DNA of 10,217 nucleotides from Firmicutes bacterium UBA5301. Lineage in GTDB: Bacteria > Bacillota > UBA5301. Below the pieces are notes generated by a model, which was given only the letters and a program-made list of their open reading frames with translations, searched no databases and was not told the DNA's origin. Below, piece after piece: positions 1 to 5,886 of the stretch. A program made the translations under genes and the position numbers. Numbering within the stretch: the first letter of the stretch is position 1; the number at the start of each line of letters is the position of its first letter. The DNA is taken from NCBI GenBank assembly GCA_002408345.1, contig DHRX01000117.1, positions 1-10,217 on the forward strand. Direction: 5' to 3'.

Positions 1-334
1 CTTTAGGTGCCGGCTCCCCAACCGGAACCACTTTGTCCACCAGTTCACAACAAAAAGTACAGAGGGCAAAGAGGTTGAGATCTTCCCGTAAGCGACGGTA
101 AGCGCACTGAATATCTCCTTGATTAATTCGATCTAGAGAGCGGCCTGCAAAAAGTAGATACTGCCCTAATATAAATGGTTGCGTAACCGCCAAGAGGCTA
201 CTACGAATCCGTCTGGCCCCTTTGGCCACCGCCTCAACCTTACCTCTCTCTTGAGATAGTATATGCACAATAGTATCGGCTTCACCTAAGGGATACCGTC
301 TAATAATTATGCCCGAAACTGTATATAATGACAC
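1..334 (-). CDS. recO: DNA repair protein RecO, N-terminal part (cut by the left edge)
   Basis: RecO loads RecA onto SSB-coated single-stranded DNA together with RecR in the RecF pathway. The minus-strand frame gives 111 residues starting VSLYTVSGIIIRRYPLGEAD, the classic RecO N-terminal OB-fold opening. It continues with the family-typical AVAKGARR (residues 35-42), QPF (52-54), GRSLDRINQGD (64-74) and LREDL (82-86). The start is a GTG at 332-334, with a strong AGGAGG at 340-345 five bases upstream. That site lies just beyond the queH stop codon (347-349), so recO is probably the last visible gene of the ruvCAB-queH-recO run and is translated from the same message. The C-terminal helical part lies outside the window. 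Identification rests on motif recall and is strong despite truncation. Confidence 0.9.
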   Translation of the reverse strand, partial: MSLYTVSGIIIRRYPLGEADTIVHILSQERGKVEAVAKGARRIRSSLLAVTQPFILGQYLLFAGRSLDRINQGDIQCAYRRLREDLNLFALCTFCCELVDKVVPVGEPAPK

Positions 335-346
335 CCTGTCCTCCTG

Positions 347-883
347 CTAGTGGCTATCCTGAAAACGGTCATATTCGCTATAAATACAACCACAATAGGG
401 CTGCCTATATAACTGTAATTGCTTAGCCCGACCAACCGCTGATTTATACCCTGGACGAAAGTCACGGTATAAAAAAGAAATATGCTCTAGGCTAGCAACC
501 TCCTCACCGATTGTTTTTATTAGTTCATGCTTTTGAAAAGGGCTCACCAACAAAGTGCTGGTAAAACCGCTATAACCATGTTTCTTAGCATGCTGAGCAG
601 TTTTCCGCAACCGAATAGTATAACACGCAGCGCAGCGTTGATCCTCTTGCCCCGCTACGGTCTGCAAAAACTCTTGAAACGGATACTCACTACTCACATC
701 CACCGGAAAGTCCTGGGCTGCTGCGTACTGGAGCAGCGTATCCTTCCGCCGCAAATACTCCCGGTAAGGATGGATATTAGGGTTGAAAAAAAAGCCTTGA
801 ACCATAAAACCTTCTTCCCGCAAGGCTCGGAGCGGATAAATTGTACATGGTCCACAGCAGGTATGCAGCAATAATTTCATCAT
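347..883 (-). CDS. queH: Epoxyqueuosine reductase QueH (DUF208 family)
   Basis: QueH catalyses the last step of queuosine synthesis, reducing epoxyqueuosine to queuosine at the wobble position of GUN-anticodon tRNAs. It is a cobalamin-independent replacement for QueG. The 178-residue protein has the family's cysteine pattern: HTCCGPC at 7-13, RCAACY at 83-88 and YCGC at 163-166, expected ligands for an iron-sulfur cluster and metal site. DFRPGYKSAV (141-150) and the tail SEYDRF are also typical, and the length is normal for the family. Two adjacent ATGs (881-883 and 878-880) are possible starts. GGGAG at 893-897, just upstream of the ruvB stop, gives a 9-base spacer to the first and 12 to the second, so I take the first. 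The gene follows ruvB with only a 15-base gap, suggesting co-transcription. Confidence 0.93.
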   Translation of the reverse strand: MMKLLLHTCCGPCTIYPLRALREEGFMVQGFFFNPNIHPYREYLRRKDTLLQYAAAQDFPVDVSSEYPFQEFLQTVAGQEDQRCAACYTIRLRKTAQHAKKHGYSGFTSTLLVSPFQKHELIKTIGEEVASLEHISFLYRDFRPGYKSAVGRAKQLQLYRQPYCGCIYSEYDRFQDSH

Positions 884-898
884 TTTTGGTGGCTCCCA

Positions 899-1921
899 TT
901 AAAATAAACTGTTCTGTCCATCCTCATGAGGTTCAGGCAGTCCCAGATACTGGTAGGCTTTTCTTGTCACAACCCGACCACGTTGTGTCCGTTGGATATA
1001 ACCTAATTGCATTAAGTAAGGTTCATAAACATCTTCGATAGTGATAGACTCTTCTTGGATCGAAGCGGCTAAGGTATCAACCCCTACCGGTCCACCAGCA
1101 TACTTCTGAATAATTGTCGTTAACAACCTCCGGTCATTCTCATCAAGTCCGAGGCGGTCTACTTCCATCATATTCAGCGCTTCATCAGCAACTGCTTGGT
1201 TAATGACCCCTTTAGCTTTCACTTGCGCATAATCCCGTACCCGTCGTAAAAGTCGATTGGCGATCCGAGGGATACCCCGGGAACGGGTGGCAACCTCTAA
1301 GGCCCCAGCATCTTCCATGGGAATTTTCAAGATCCCCGCTGAACGCTGAATAATTGAGCACAGCTCTTCCTCCGAGTAGAAATCCAACCGGCTGATAATC
1401 CCGAACCGATCACGCAAAGGTGAGGAGAGGTTCCCTACTCGAGTAGTCGCTCCTACCAGGGTAAAGGGATGTAGATCCAACCGAACCGAACGGGCATTAG
1501 GCCCTTTACCAATAATTATATCCAAAGCAAAGTCTTCCATTGCTGGATAAAGAATTTCCTCTATTACCCGGTTAAGCCGGTGAATTTCATCGATAAAAAG
1601 TACATCATGGGGCTGTAAGTTGGTAAGAATAGCCGCCAAATCACCAGGGCGTTCAATAGCCGGCCCAGAAGTTACATGGAAACTAACGTCTAGCTCGTTG
1701 GCAATGATCCCCGCCAACGTGGTTTTACCCAACCCCGGCGGACCATAGAGCAAAACATGATCAAGAGCTTCCTGCCTAGCTAAAGTAGCCTGAATATAAA
1801 CGGCTAGGCTCTCCTTAACTTTATTCTGTCCAATATAGTCGGCTAATCGCTTGGGACGAACATCACGATCCAAATCAATATCTTCTAACCTTTCCTGAGG
1901 AGAAACAAACCTCTCTGTCAA
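899..1921 (-). CDS. ruvB: Holliday junction branch-migration ATPase RuvB
   Basis: RuvB is the hexameric AAA+ motor that, with RuvA, drives branch migration of Holliday junctions. In its 340 residues I see the N-terminal RPKRLADYIGQ (22-32), the Walker A GPPGLGKTT (60-68), Walker B VLFIDE (107-112), sensor 1 GATTR (157-161), the arginine finger in SPLRDRFG (167-174) and the sensor 2 region RGIPRIANRLLRR. The C-terminal winged helix holds the GPVGVDTLA motif. Length is standard. The start is TTG (1919-1921), supported by GGAGG at 1929-1933 with a 7-base spacer and by the usual MTERFVSP-like N-terminus. The ribosome-binding site lies inside the end of ruvA, whose stop is only 2 bases away, so translation is probably coupled. 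Confidence 0.97.
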   Translation of the reverse strand: MTERFVSPQERLEDIDLDRDVRPKRLADYIGQNKVKESLAVYIQATLARQEALDHVLLYGPPGLGKTTLAGIIANELDVSFHVTSGPAIERPGDLAAILTNLQPHDVLFIDEIHRLNRVIEEILYPAMEDFALDIIIGKGPNARSVRLDLHPFTLVGATTRVGNLSSPLRDRFGIISRLDFYSEEELCSIIQRSAGILKIPMEDAGALEVATRSRGIPRIANRLLRRVRDYAQVKAKGVINQAVADEALNMMEVDRLGLDENDRRLLTTIIQKYAGGPVGVDTLAASIQEESITIEDVYEPYLMQLGYIQRTQRGRVVTRKAYQYLGLPEPHEDGQNSLF

Positions 1922-1923
1922 AA

Positions 1924-2529
1924 CTATACCTCCATATTACGGCAGTATTTGAGGGCGGCTTTCAGCAATTCTTGCAGATTAGCCTCTTCCCCCAACTCCT
2001 GCATAGCCCTCTGCCCTGCTCGAGCAGCAGTAATCTGCGAATACCCTAGGGCAACTAACGCCTCAACAACCTCCTGAAGCTCGTTACCTCCCTGATTCTG
2101 AACCGGCTCACTAAGGTCTGGTTCCAAATGAGACAGTTTATCTTTCAATTCCATAATTAACCTTTGGGCGGTCTTTTGTCCAATCCCATTAACAGAAGTT
2201 AGCAAACTAATATTCTCTGTCAAAACAGCCTGAACCAGTTCAGATTGGCTCAGTTGGTTAAGAATACCCAAAGCCGTTTTAGGCCCGATTCCAGAAACCG
2301 TAATTAATATGGAGAATAGATCACGCTCCTGCCAACTAGTAAAACCATAAAGTTGTAAAGCATCATCACGCACAGCTAAATAGGTGTACAGTTGGGCCTT
2401 GGAACCGCTGGGCCCCAAGGTCGTAGCGATACGTTCCGGAACTAATATACGGTAGCCTACTCCACCGGCCTGAACCACTACTTCATTAGTAGTTTTAAGT
2501 AATACTTCCCCTATTACCGCTGCAATCAT
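1924..2529 (-). CDS. ruvA: Holliday junction DNA helicase subunit RuvA
   Basis: RuvA binds four-way DNA junctions as a tetramer and recruits RuvB. The 201-residue product begins MIAAVIGEVL, the normal RuvA start. It has an OB-fold domain I (about 1-62, with GGVGYRI at 22-28), two helix-hairpin-helix motifs (SGIGPKTA 79-86 and NGIGQKTA 114-121), an acidic/linker stretch (135-150) and a C-terminal RuvB-binding domain III with EALVALGYS (156-164). The reading frame is open for 27 further codons upstream, but that stretch is ruvC coding sequence in another frame. The ATG at 2527-2529 is preceded by GGGGAGG at 2539-2545, about 9 bases away, and is the conserved start. It shares one base with the ruvC stop (TAATG), so the two genes are translationally coupled. 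Confidence 0.97.
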   Translation of the reverse strand: MIAAVIGEVLLKTTNEVVVQAGGVGYRILVPERIATTLGPSGSKAQLYTYLAVRDDALQLYGFTSWQERDLFSILITVSGIGPKTALGILNQLSQSELVQAVLTENISLLTSVNGIGQKTAQRLIMELKDKLSHLEPDLSEPVQNQGGNELQEVVEALVALGYSQITAARAGQRAMQELGEEANLQELLKAALKYCRNMEV

Positions 2530-3029
2530 TAGGCTTTTCCTCCCCGAACAACACCTGCTAACCCCTGGGTTGAAAAAAGATGACATAAAGCGATCGCTAA
2601 CGCATCGCAAGCATCATCGGGCTTGGGAATTTCCTTTAAACGTAATAACGCCTTAACCATATAACCTACTTGATCCTTAACCGCCCGTCCTTGTCCAGTA
2701 ACAGCTAATTTCACCTGCAACGGGGTATATTCAAAAACGTCAAGACCATGCCGGGCAGCTGCTAACAAAACTACGCCCCGGGCCTCCCCTACTGAAAGCG
2801 CTGTCTTAGCATTATTATTAAAAAAAAGCGATTCAATAGCCAAGCAGTCTGGTTGGTGGGTTGTAATCAATTTCTCTACACCGCTAAAAAGTTGTTCTAA
2901 TCTCAGGTGAGGGGCTAAATTGGCAGGGGTGCGTAAAACTCCATAAGTAATTACTTGGGTACTCCGGCCCGCCTGTAAAACAGAATAACCCATAATAGCC
3001 GTCCCGGGATCAATGCCTAAAACCAGCAT
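2529..3029 (-). CDS. ruvC: Crossover junction endodeoxyribonuclease RuvC
   Basis: RuvC resolves Holliday junctions by symmetric cuts across the four-way junction. The 166-residue protein has the RNase H-like fold signature LGIDPGT (4-10). Catalytic acids are visible at D7, E66 (LAIESLFF), and D139 and D142 (PDDACDAL), matching the Asp-Glu-Asp-Asp set of the family. The conserved segments NNNAKTALSVGEARG (71-85) and YTPLQVK (101-107) are also present. Length is usual. The ATG (3027-3029) follows a run of six U's, and the only ribosome-binding-like sequence is AAGG/GGCGG inside the 3' arm of a strong hairpin (3033-3075). Translation may therefore be controlled by that structure. It heads the ruvC-ruvA-ruvB set. 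Confidence 0.97.
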   Translation of the reverse strand: MLVLGIDPGTAIMGYSVLQAGRSTQVITYGVLRTPANLAPHLRLEQLFSGVEKLITTHQPDCLAIESLFFNNNAKTALSVGEARGVVLLAAARHGLDVFEYTPLQVKLAVTGQGRAVKDQVGYMVKALLRLKEIPKPDDACDALAIALCHLFSTQGLAGVVRGGKA

Positions 3030-3075
3030 AAAAAACCGCCTTTCTGTAGCTGGTGACTACTTCGACAGGCGGTTT
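3030..3075 (-). terminator. Terminator-like hairpin overlapping the ruvC ribosome-binding site
   Basis: On the minus strand, AAACCGCCT (3067-3075) and AGGCGGTTT (3033-3041) form a perfect 9-bp stem. The 25-base interior contains a second 4-bp stem, GTAG/CTAC, with a 7-base loop. The stem is followed by U's (A6 on the plus strand at 3030-3035, three of them shared with the stem), the shape of an intrinsic terminator for the bofC-like gene. It ends directly at the ruvC ATG, and its 3' arm contains the ruvC Shine-Dalgarno-like bases. It could terminate, attenuate, or sequester the ruvC start. The stem is directly visible; the function is inferred. Confidence 0.6.
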
Positions 3076-3080
3076 AGCAT
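3057..3080 (-). other. Seven-codon mini-ORF in the ruvC leader (candidate leader peptide)
   Basis: Upstream of ruvC the minus strand reads AAAGGAG (3081-3087) immediately followed by ATG and a 7-codon frame, MLNRLSK, ending at TAG (3057-3059). Codons 2-5 coincide with the 5' arm of the leader hairpin (3067-3075), so a ribosome on it would open the hairpin. The ribosome-binding sequence abuts the ATG with no spacer, which is unfavourable, and so short a frame can occur by chance. I list it as a candidate only. Confidence 0.2.
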
Positions 3081-3103
3081 CTCCTTTGGTAACTGATTAG
3101 GGG

Positions 3104-3709
3104 CTAATCGGCAAAAGCCAAACTACTTAAACCCATTAGTATTTCCATTAAATTTTTGTCATTTAAAATGGGAATTCCTTTATGTAAATCGCTGACTTCT
3201 TGGGGAGGTAACATAGTGACAGGAATATCTGTTTTATTGATACATTCAAAAGCCAACCCGGGTATGCCCCGAAAGACAGCCACCCGTCCTTCTTCAATAC
3301 CAATAAACTTTTTAGCCGCATGAAGCGGAGCTAACTGATCTCGCACTTCCCTCACTATAATTTCCTGAGGGGAAAAACGCTCAATTATCCCATTACTTAG
3401 CCGGGCCGCTAAAGCTTCACGGCTTAAACCAACTAGTTCTGGAGGTAAATTATTTTTCTCTTCTACTTCTACCTTAGACTTAACATAGAAGACCTTACGG
3501 ATAACTACCGCATCCGTCGCAGTAACCTCAATTCTTGGTAACCTCGATAAATTAGATGGTTCTACCTTTTGTTGTTCGCTATTTTTAGGGGTATCTAGCT
3601 TGTTTCTAACCAGAGGGAAAAAGGCTGTACCAAAACTTATTAGAAGCAACAACACCCCAGTACCAATAAGAATAATCTTCTTTTGCTTAGGATCCATCGG
3701 GTTGGCCAC
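3104..3709 (-). CDS. BofC-like membrane-anchored protein (putative sporulation regulator)
   Basis: The 201-residue product has a short charged N-terminus (KQKK), one hydrophobic segment (about 11-31) that should be a membrane anchor or uncleaved signal, a polar linker (about 36-57) and a soluble extracytoplasmic domain. The C-terminal part, with FIGIEEGRVAVFRG (135-148), KTDIPV (159-164) and LHKGIP (175-180), resembles the C-terminal domain of BofC. In Bacillus subtilis BofC acts in the space between forespore and mother cell and restrains the SpoIVB protease, hence sigma-K activation. The start is uncertain. GTG at 3707-3709 has an A-GGGGG touching it and a GGGGAGG 13 bases upstream; ATG at 3695-3697 has AGGGGG about 11 bases upstream and would give 197 residues. 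It sits between yebC and ruvC, with a terminator-like hairpin downstream. Family assignment is from remembered motifs, with moderate certainty. Confidence 0.6.
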   Translation of the reverse strand: MANPMDPKQKKIILIGTGVLLLLISFGTAFFPLVRNKLDTPKNSEQQKVEPSNLSRLPRIEVTATDAVVIRKVFYVKSKVEVEEKNNLPPELVGLSREALAARLSNGIIERFSPQEIIVREVRDQLAPLHAAKKFIGIEEGRVAVFRGIPGLAFECINKTDIPVTMLPPQEVSDLHKGIPILNDKNLMEILMGLSSLAFAD

Positions 3710-3752
3710 CCCCTAAAGGTAGCCTCCCCCAAATTTCCGACATCATACAGTA

Positions 3753-4517
3753 TTAACTTATTTTTTCGAAGATTTCGTCGGGAATTTCAGCATTATAATA
3801 GACATTTTGAACATCATCATATTCTTCTAAAGCATCAATTAACTTAGCTAACGTTAAAGTGGTATCTTCATCAATTTCTATAGTATTATCAGGAATCATA
3901 GTTATCTCAGCAGCGGCAATCTCCAGACCGGCCGCCTGTAATTTTTCATCTACTTGCCTAAACTGACTAGGATCAGCAATTATTTCTACAGCTTCAGGTG
4001 TATTAAGCATATCTTCTGCCCCGGCTTCCAAGACCGTCAACAGCAAAGTATCTTCATCTAAGCCCCCTGGGAGTTCTCCGTTTACTTTCTCTAAAACAAA
4101 CAAGGCTTTCTTGGCAAACATCCAGCTCACACAGCCGGTTTCACCTAAATTACCGCCATATTTTGAGAAAATATGCCGTACATCACCAGCGGTCCGGTTA
4201 CGATTATCTGTCATTATATCTAGATATATTGCTACTCCGCTAGGACCGTAACCTTCATAAACCAACTCTTCTACAGTTTCGGCTCCTAACTCACCGGTTC
4301 CCCGCTTAATAGCCCGTTCAATATTATCATTAGGCATATTTACTGAGCGTGCTTTATCGATGGCAATCCGTAACTGAAAATTAGTCTCTGGATCGCCCCC
4401 ACCGGCTCGAGCCGCCACAATAATTTCCCGAGCTATCTTAGTAAAAATTTTGCCTTTAGCAGCATCGGCTTTCTCCTTTTTATGTTTAATATTTGACCAC
4501 TTTGAATGTCCAGCCAC
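3753..4517 (-). CDS. yebC: YebC/PmpR/TACO1-family protein
   Basis: This widely conserved cytoplasmic family was long annotated as transcriptional regulators. More recent work on members links them to translation, helping ribosomes through difficult stretches such as consecutive prolines. The 254-residue protein opens MAGHSKWSNIKHKKEKADAA, the hallmark N-terminus. It has MPNDNIERAIKRGTGE (61-76), YEGYGPSGVAIY (87-98), DNRNRTAGDVRHIFSKYGG (104-122) and CVSWMF (129-134), covering the three-domain fold at standard length. The start is GTG (4515-4517), fixed by GGAGGAG at 4524-4530 with a 6-base spacer. A good extended -10 promoter lies directly upstream, so yebC probably heads the yebC-bofC-like-ruvCAB-queH-recO transcript. 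Which of the two molecular roles applies here cannot be read from sequence. Confidence 0.95.
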   Translation of the reverse strand: MAGHSKWSNIKHKKEKADAAKGKIFTKIAREIIVAARAGGGDPETNFQLRIAIDKARSVNMPNDNIERAIKRGTGELGAETVEELVYEGYGPSGVAIYLDIMTDNRNRTAGDVRHIFSKYGGNLGETGCVSWMFAKKALFVLEKVNGELPGGLDEDTLLLTVLEAGAEDMLNTPEAVEIIADPSQFRQVDEKLQAAGLEIAAAEITMIPDNTIEIDEDTTLTLAKLIDALEEYDDVQNVYYNAEIPDEIFEKIS

Positions 4518-4538
4518 GAAAATCTCCTCCCGAACAGG

Positions 4539-4568
4539 ATTTTACCACAATCCATTGGCCCTCGACAA
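4539..4568 (-). promoter_or_regulatory. Putative sigma-A-type promoter of yebC (extended -10)
   Basis: On the minus strand the -35 box TTGTCG (plus 4563-4568) and the -10 box TAAAAT (plus 4539-4544) are separated by 18 bases, with TGG directly before the -10 (extended -10 form). The boxes match TTGACA at 4 of 6 positions and TATAAT at 5 of 6. Transcription would start near 4532, leaving a short leader holding the GGAGGAG ribosome-binding site. It lies in the 55-base gap between prsW-like and yebC. Prediction by eye. Confidence 0.6.
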
Positions 4569-4572
4569 TAGC

Positions 4573-5235
4573 TTAACTCTTGATCAACCGAGTCTCCTCT
4601 ATTTTTTGTCGAAGAAAACGATACGCTAACCCCAATACGAGTAAGGATAAGTAGGCAGATAAGTTAGGCGCTAAAATAAAGAAGTCGTAGGCGGCATGAA
4701 GTAATATAGCGATTATTAACCCTTGCCCAATTAAAAAGCGTTCTTGTAACGGATTAAACTTGGCTAATCCTAAATAATAACCGAGAATACCAGAAAACGA
4801 AACATGAGCCAAGCATGCTACCAAAGCTCTCAACGGCGCAATAGCAATACCAAAACTAATAGCGTAAAATAAATTCTCTAACGCGGCAAAACCCAGACCA
4901 ACACTTACCGAATAGATAATCCCATCCACCGGTTCATCAAACTCTGGGTGCCTATAAATTGACCAGCGTACCGCCAGGTACTTAGCTACTTCCTCAGGGA
5001 TACCGATGAAAACAATACTGGAAAAAGCCAATCCCAATAAAGAGCCTGGATTAACAATAAAGGAACGAAAAGGAAATTCCATTAAAGCAGCCGGGAAAAC
5101 TGCAACCATTCCCGCTACAAAGGTTAACGTTATTAAACTACGAGGTTCAGGGGCATATTTATCCTGGCGATAAAAATACCATAGCCAAGCTAAACCTGGC
5201 CCTATGGAAACTAAGAGTAGGATTAAATACGACAT
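4573..5235 (-). CDS. PrsW-family intramembrane glutamic protease
   Basis: The 220-residue integral membrane protein has several hydrophobic segments (roughly 2-20, 33-52, 66-80, 106-132, 135-158, 168-190, 192-206). It carries the PrsW-family motifs GIPEEVAKY (78-86, the EExxK catalytic-type glutamates), FDEPVDGIIY (99-108), GFAALEN (115-121), AHVSFSG (143-149) and LHAAYD (179-184). In B. subtilis PrsW makes site-1 cuts in the anti-sigma factor RsiW to release SigW; the wider family is related to CAAX-type proteases. No anti-sigma gene is visible here, so the substrate is unknown. The frame is open to a TTG at 5247, but ATG at 5233-5235 has GGAGG at 5241-5245 with a 5-base spacer and is the likely start. 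It follows the pgsA-like gene by about 50 bases and may share its transcript. Confidence 0.87.
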   Translation of the reverse strand: MSYLILLLVSIGPGLAWLWYFYRQDKYAPEPRSLITLTFVAGMVAVFPAALMEFPFRSFIVNPGSLLGLAFSSIVFIGIPEEVAKYLAVRWSIYRHPEFDEPVDGIIYSVSVGLGFAALENLFYAISFGIAIAPLRALVACLAHVSFSGILGYYLGLAKFNPLQERFLIGQGLIIAILLHAAYDFFILAPNLSAYLSLLVLGLAYRFLRQKIEETRLIKS

Positions 5236-5287
5236 TCTATCCTCCAAACATAGGAATCACTCTAGTTTCCTGAAATTAAGCAGAGAA

Positions 5288-5788
5288 TTATGCACGACGG
5301 GATTTGAAAAAGTAGTCTAAGCCTGCCGTTACTGAAATCAGGAAGCCCAAAGTAATTATAGTAACTCCAAATTGATAGCGTAAAATAGAGGCGATAATTC
5401 CAAGATATAAAATTACAGTCGCCGTTTTTCCAATGTAGGAAGCGCTGAGCAATTCCCGATGAATTAAATAGTACCGAGCACCGCCGATCACTAAGGCCAG
5501 TTCCTTAGCAAAAAGAGCAAACCCGAGCCAATAAGGTAATTCTCCAGTAACCATCAAAGCTGCAACCGCTGAAACAACCATTAGTTTATCGGCAACAGGG
5601 TCCAAAATTTTACCGAGGGTCGAAACTTCATTTCTACTTCTAGCGAGGTAACCGTCTAACATGTCACTGGCCCCAGCTATCAGCAGTATCGCGACACTCC
5701 ATACCCGGCCACCAGGGCTAGTAAAGAAATATAAAAAAACTGGTATCATCAATACTCTAGCGACAGAAATATAGCTTGCTATAGTCAC
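5288..5788 (-). CDS. pgsA: CDP-alcohol phosphatidyltransferase, probably phosphatidylglycerophosphate synthase
   Basis: This membrane enzyme transfers a phosphatidyl group from CDP-diacylglycerol to an alcohol; for PgsA the acceptor is glycerol-3-phosphate, the committed step to phosphatidylglycerol. The complete CDP-alcohol signature is visible: D42xxD45 G46xxA49R50, then G59xxxD63xxxD67. The last part reads GKILDPVADK (59-68), the motif form usual for PgsA rather than for serine or inositol enzymes. Hydrophobic helices surround it (about 5-23, 28-40, 68-80, 83-100, 118-134, 138-160). At 166 residues it is slightly shorter than typical PgsA. GTG at 5786-5788 is the first usable start, because an in-frame TAG lies five codons upstream; a G-rich site at 5797-5801 serves as ribosome-binding site. 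It diverges from the cyclo-ligase gene. The exact acceptor is inferred. Confidence 0.82.
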   Translation of the reverse strand: MTIASYISVARVLMIPVFLYFFTSPGGRVWSVAILLIAGASDMLDGYLARSRNEVSTLGKILDPVADKLMVVSAVAALMVTGELPYWLGFALFAKELALVIGGARYYLIHRELLSASYIGKTATVILYLGIIASILRYQFGVTIITLGFLISVTAGLDYFFKSRRA

Positions 5789-5886
5789 AGTTTTAGCCCC
5801 CTAACATCTTTCTATTCTTCGGCAATCCTCAAGTTTTTCCTCTTTACCAGCAGGCATTATCAACTAGATAAGCGTATACTTTTGAT
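5789..5886. promoter_or_regulatory. 98-base divergent intergenic region between pgsA-like and cyclo-ligase genes
   Basis: This is the longest non-coding stretch in the window and must carry the start signals for transcription in both directions. On the plus strand a TATACT (-10-like) lies at 5875-5880, six bases before the cyclo-ligase ATG, with only a weak -35-like CAGGCA near 5851-5856. On the minus strand I found G-rich ribosome-binding bases for pgsA but no convincing -35/-10 pair. I see no operator-like inverted repeat. Confidence 0.45.
5875..5880 (+). promoter_or_regulatory. Candidate -10 box placing the start site at the cyclo-ligase ATG
   Basis: TATACT matches the TATAAT consensus at 5 of 6 positions and is followed by a 6-base spacer before ATG at 5887. 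Initiation at the normal distance from a -10 box would fall on the A of the ATG, giving a leaderless message. This fits the absence of any GGAGG-like sequence upstream. The -35 region is poor. Confidence 0.4.

Noticed and set aside
527..874. Plus-strand open frame of 115 codons opposite queH
   Set aside because: It lies wholly antisense to a clear queH gene, its product resembles no family I know, and it has no good ribosome-binding site.
841..1041. Plus-strand open frame across the queH start and ruvB end
   Set aside because: Antisense to two well-supported genes, short and without recognisable motifs.
2530..2610. 27-codon N-terminal extension of ruvA
   Set aside because: It overlaps the ruvC coding end; the conserved RuvA N-terminus and a strong ribosome-binding site fix the start at 2529.
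4537..4553. Short inverted repeat GGATT...AATCC before yebC as a terminator or operator
   Set aside because: Only a 5-bp stem without a U-run; it overlaps the probable -10 region and is likely chance.
5236..5247. TTG start adding four residues to the PrsW-like protein
   Set aside because: The added codons are the GGAGG ribosome-binding site itself; the ATG at 5235 is well placed.
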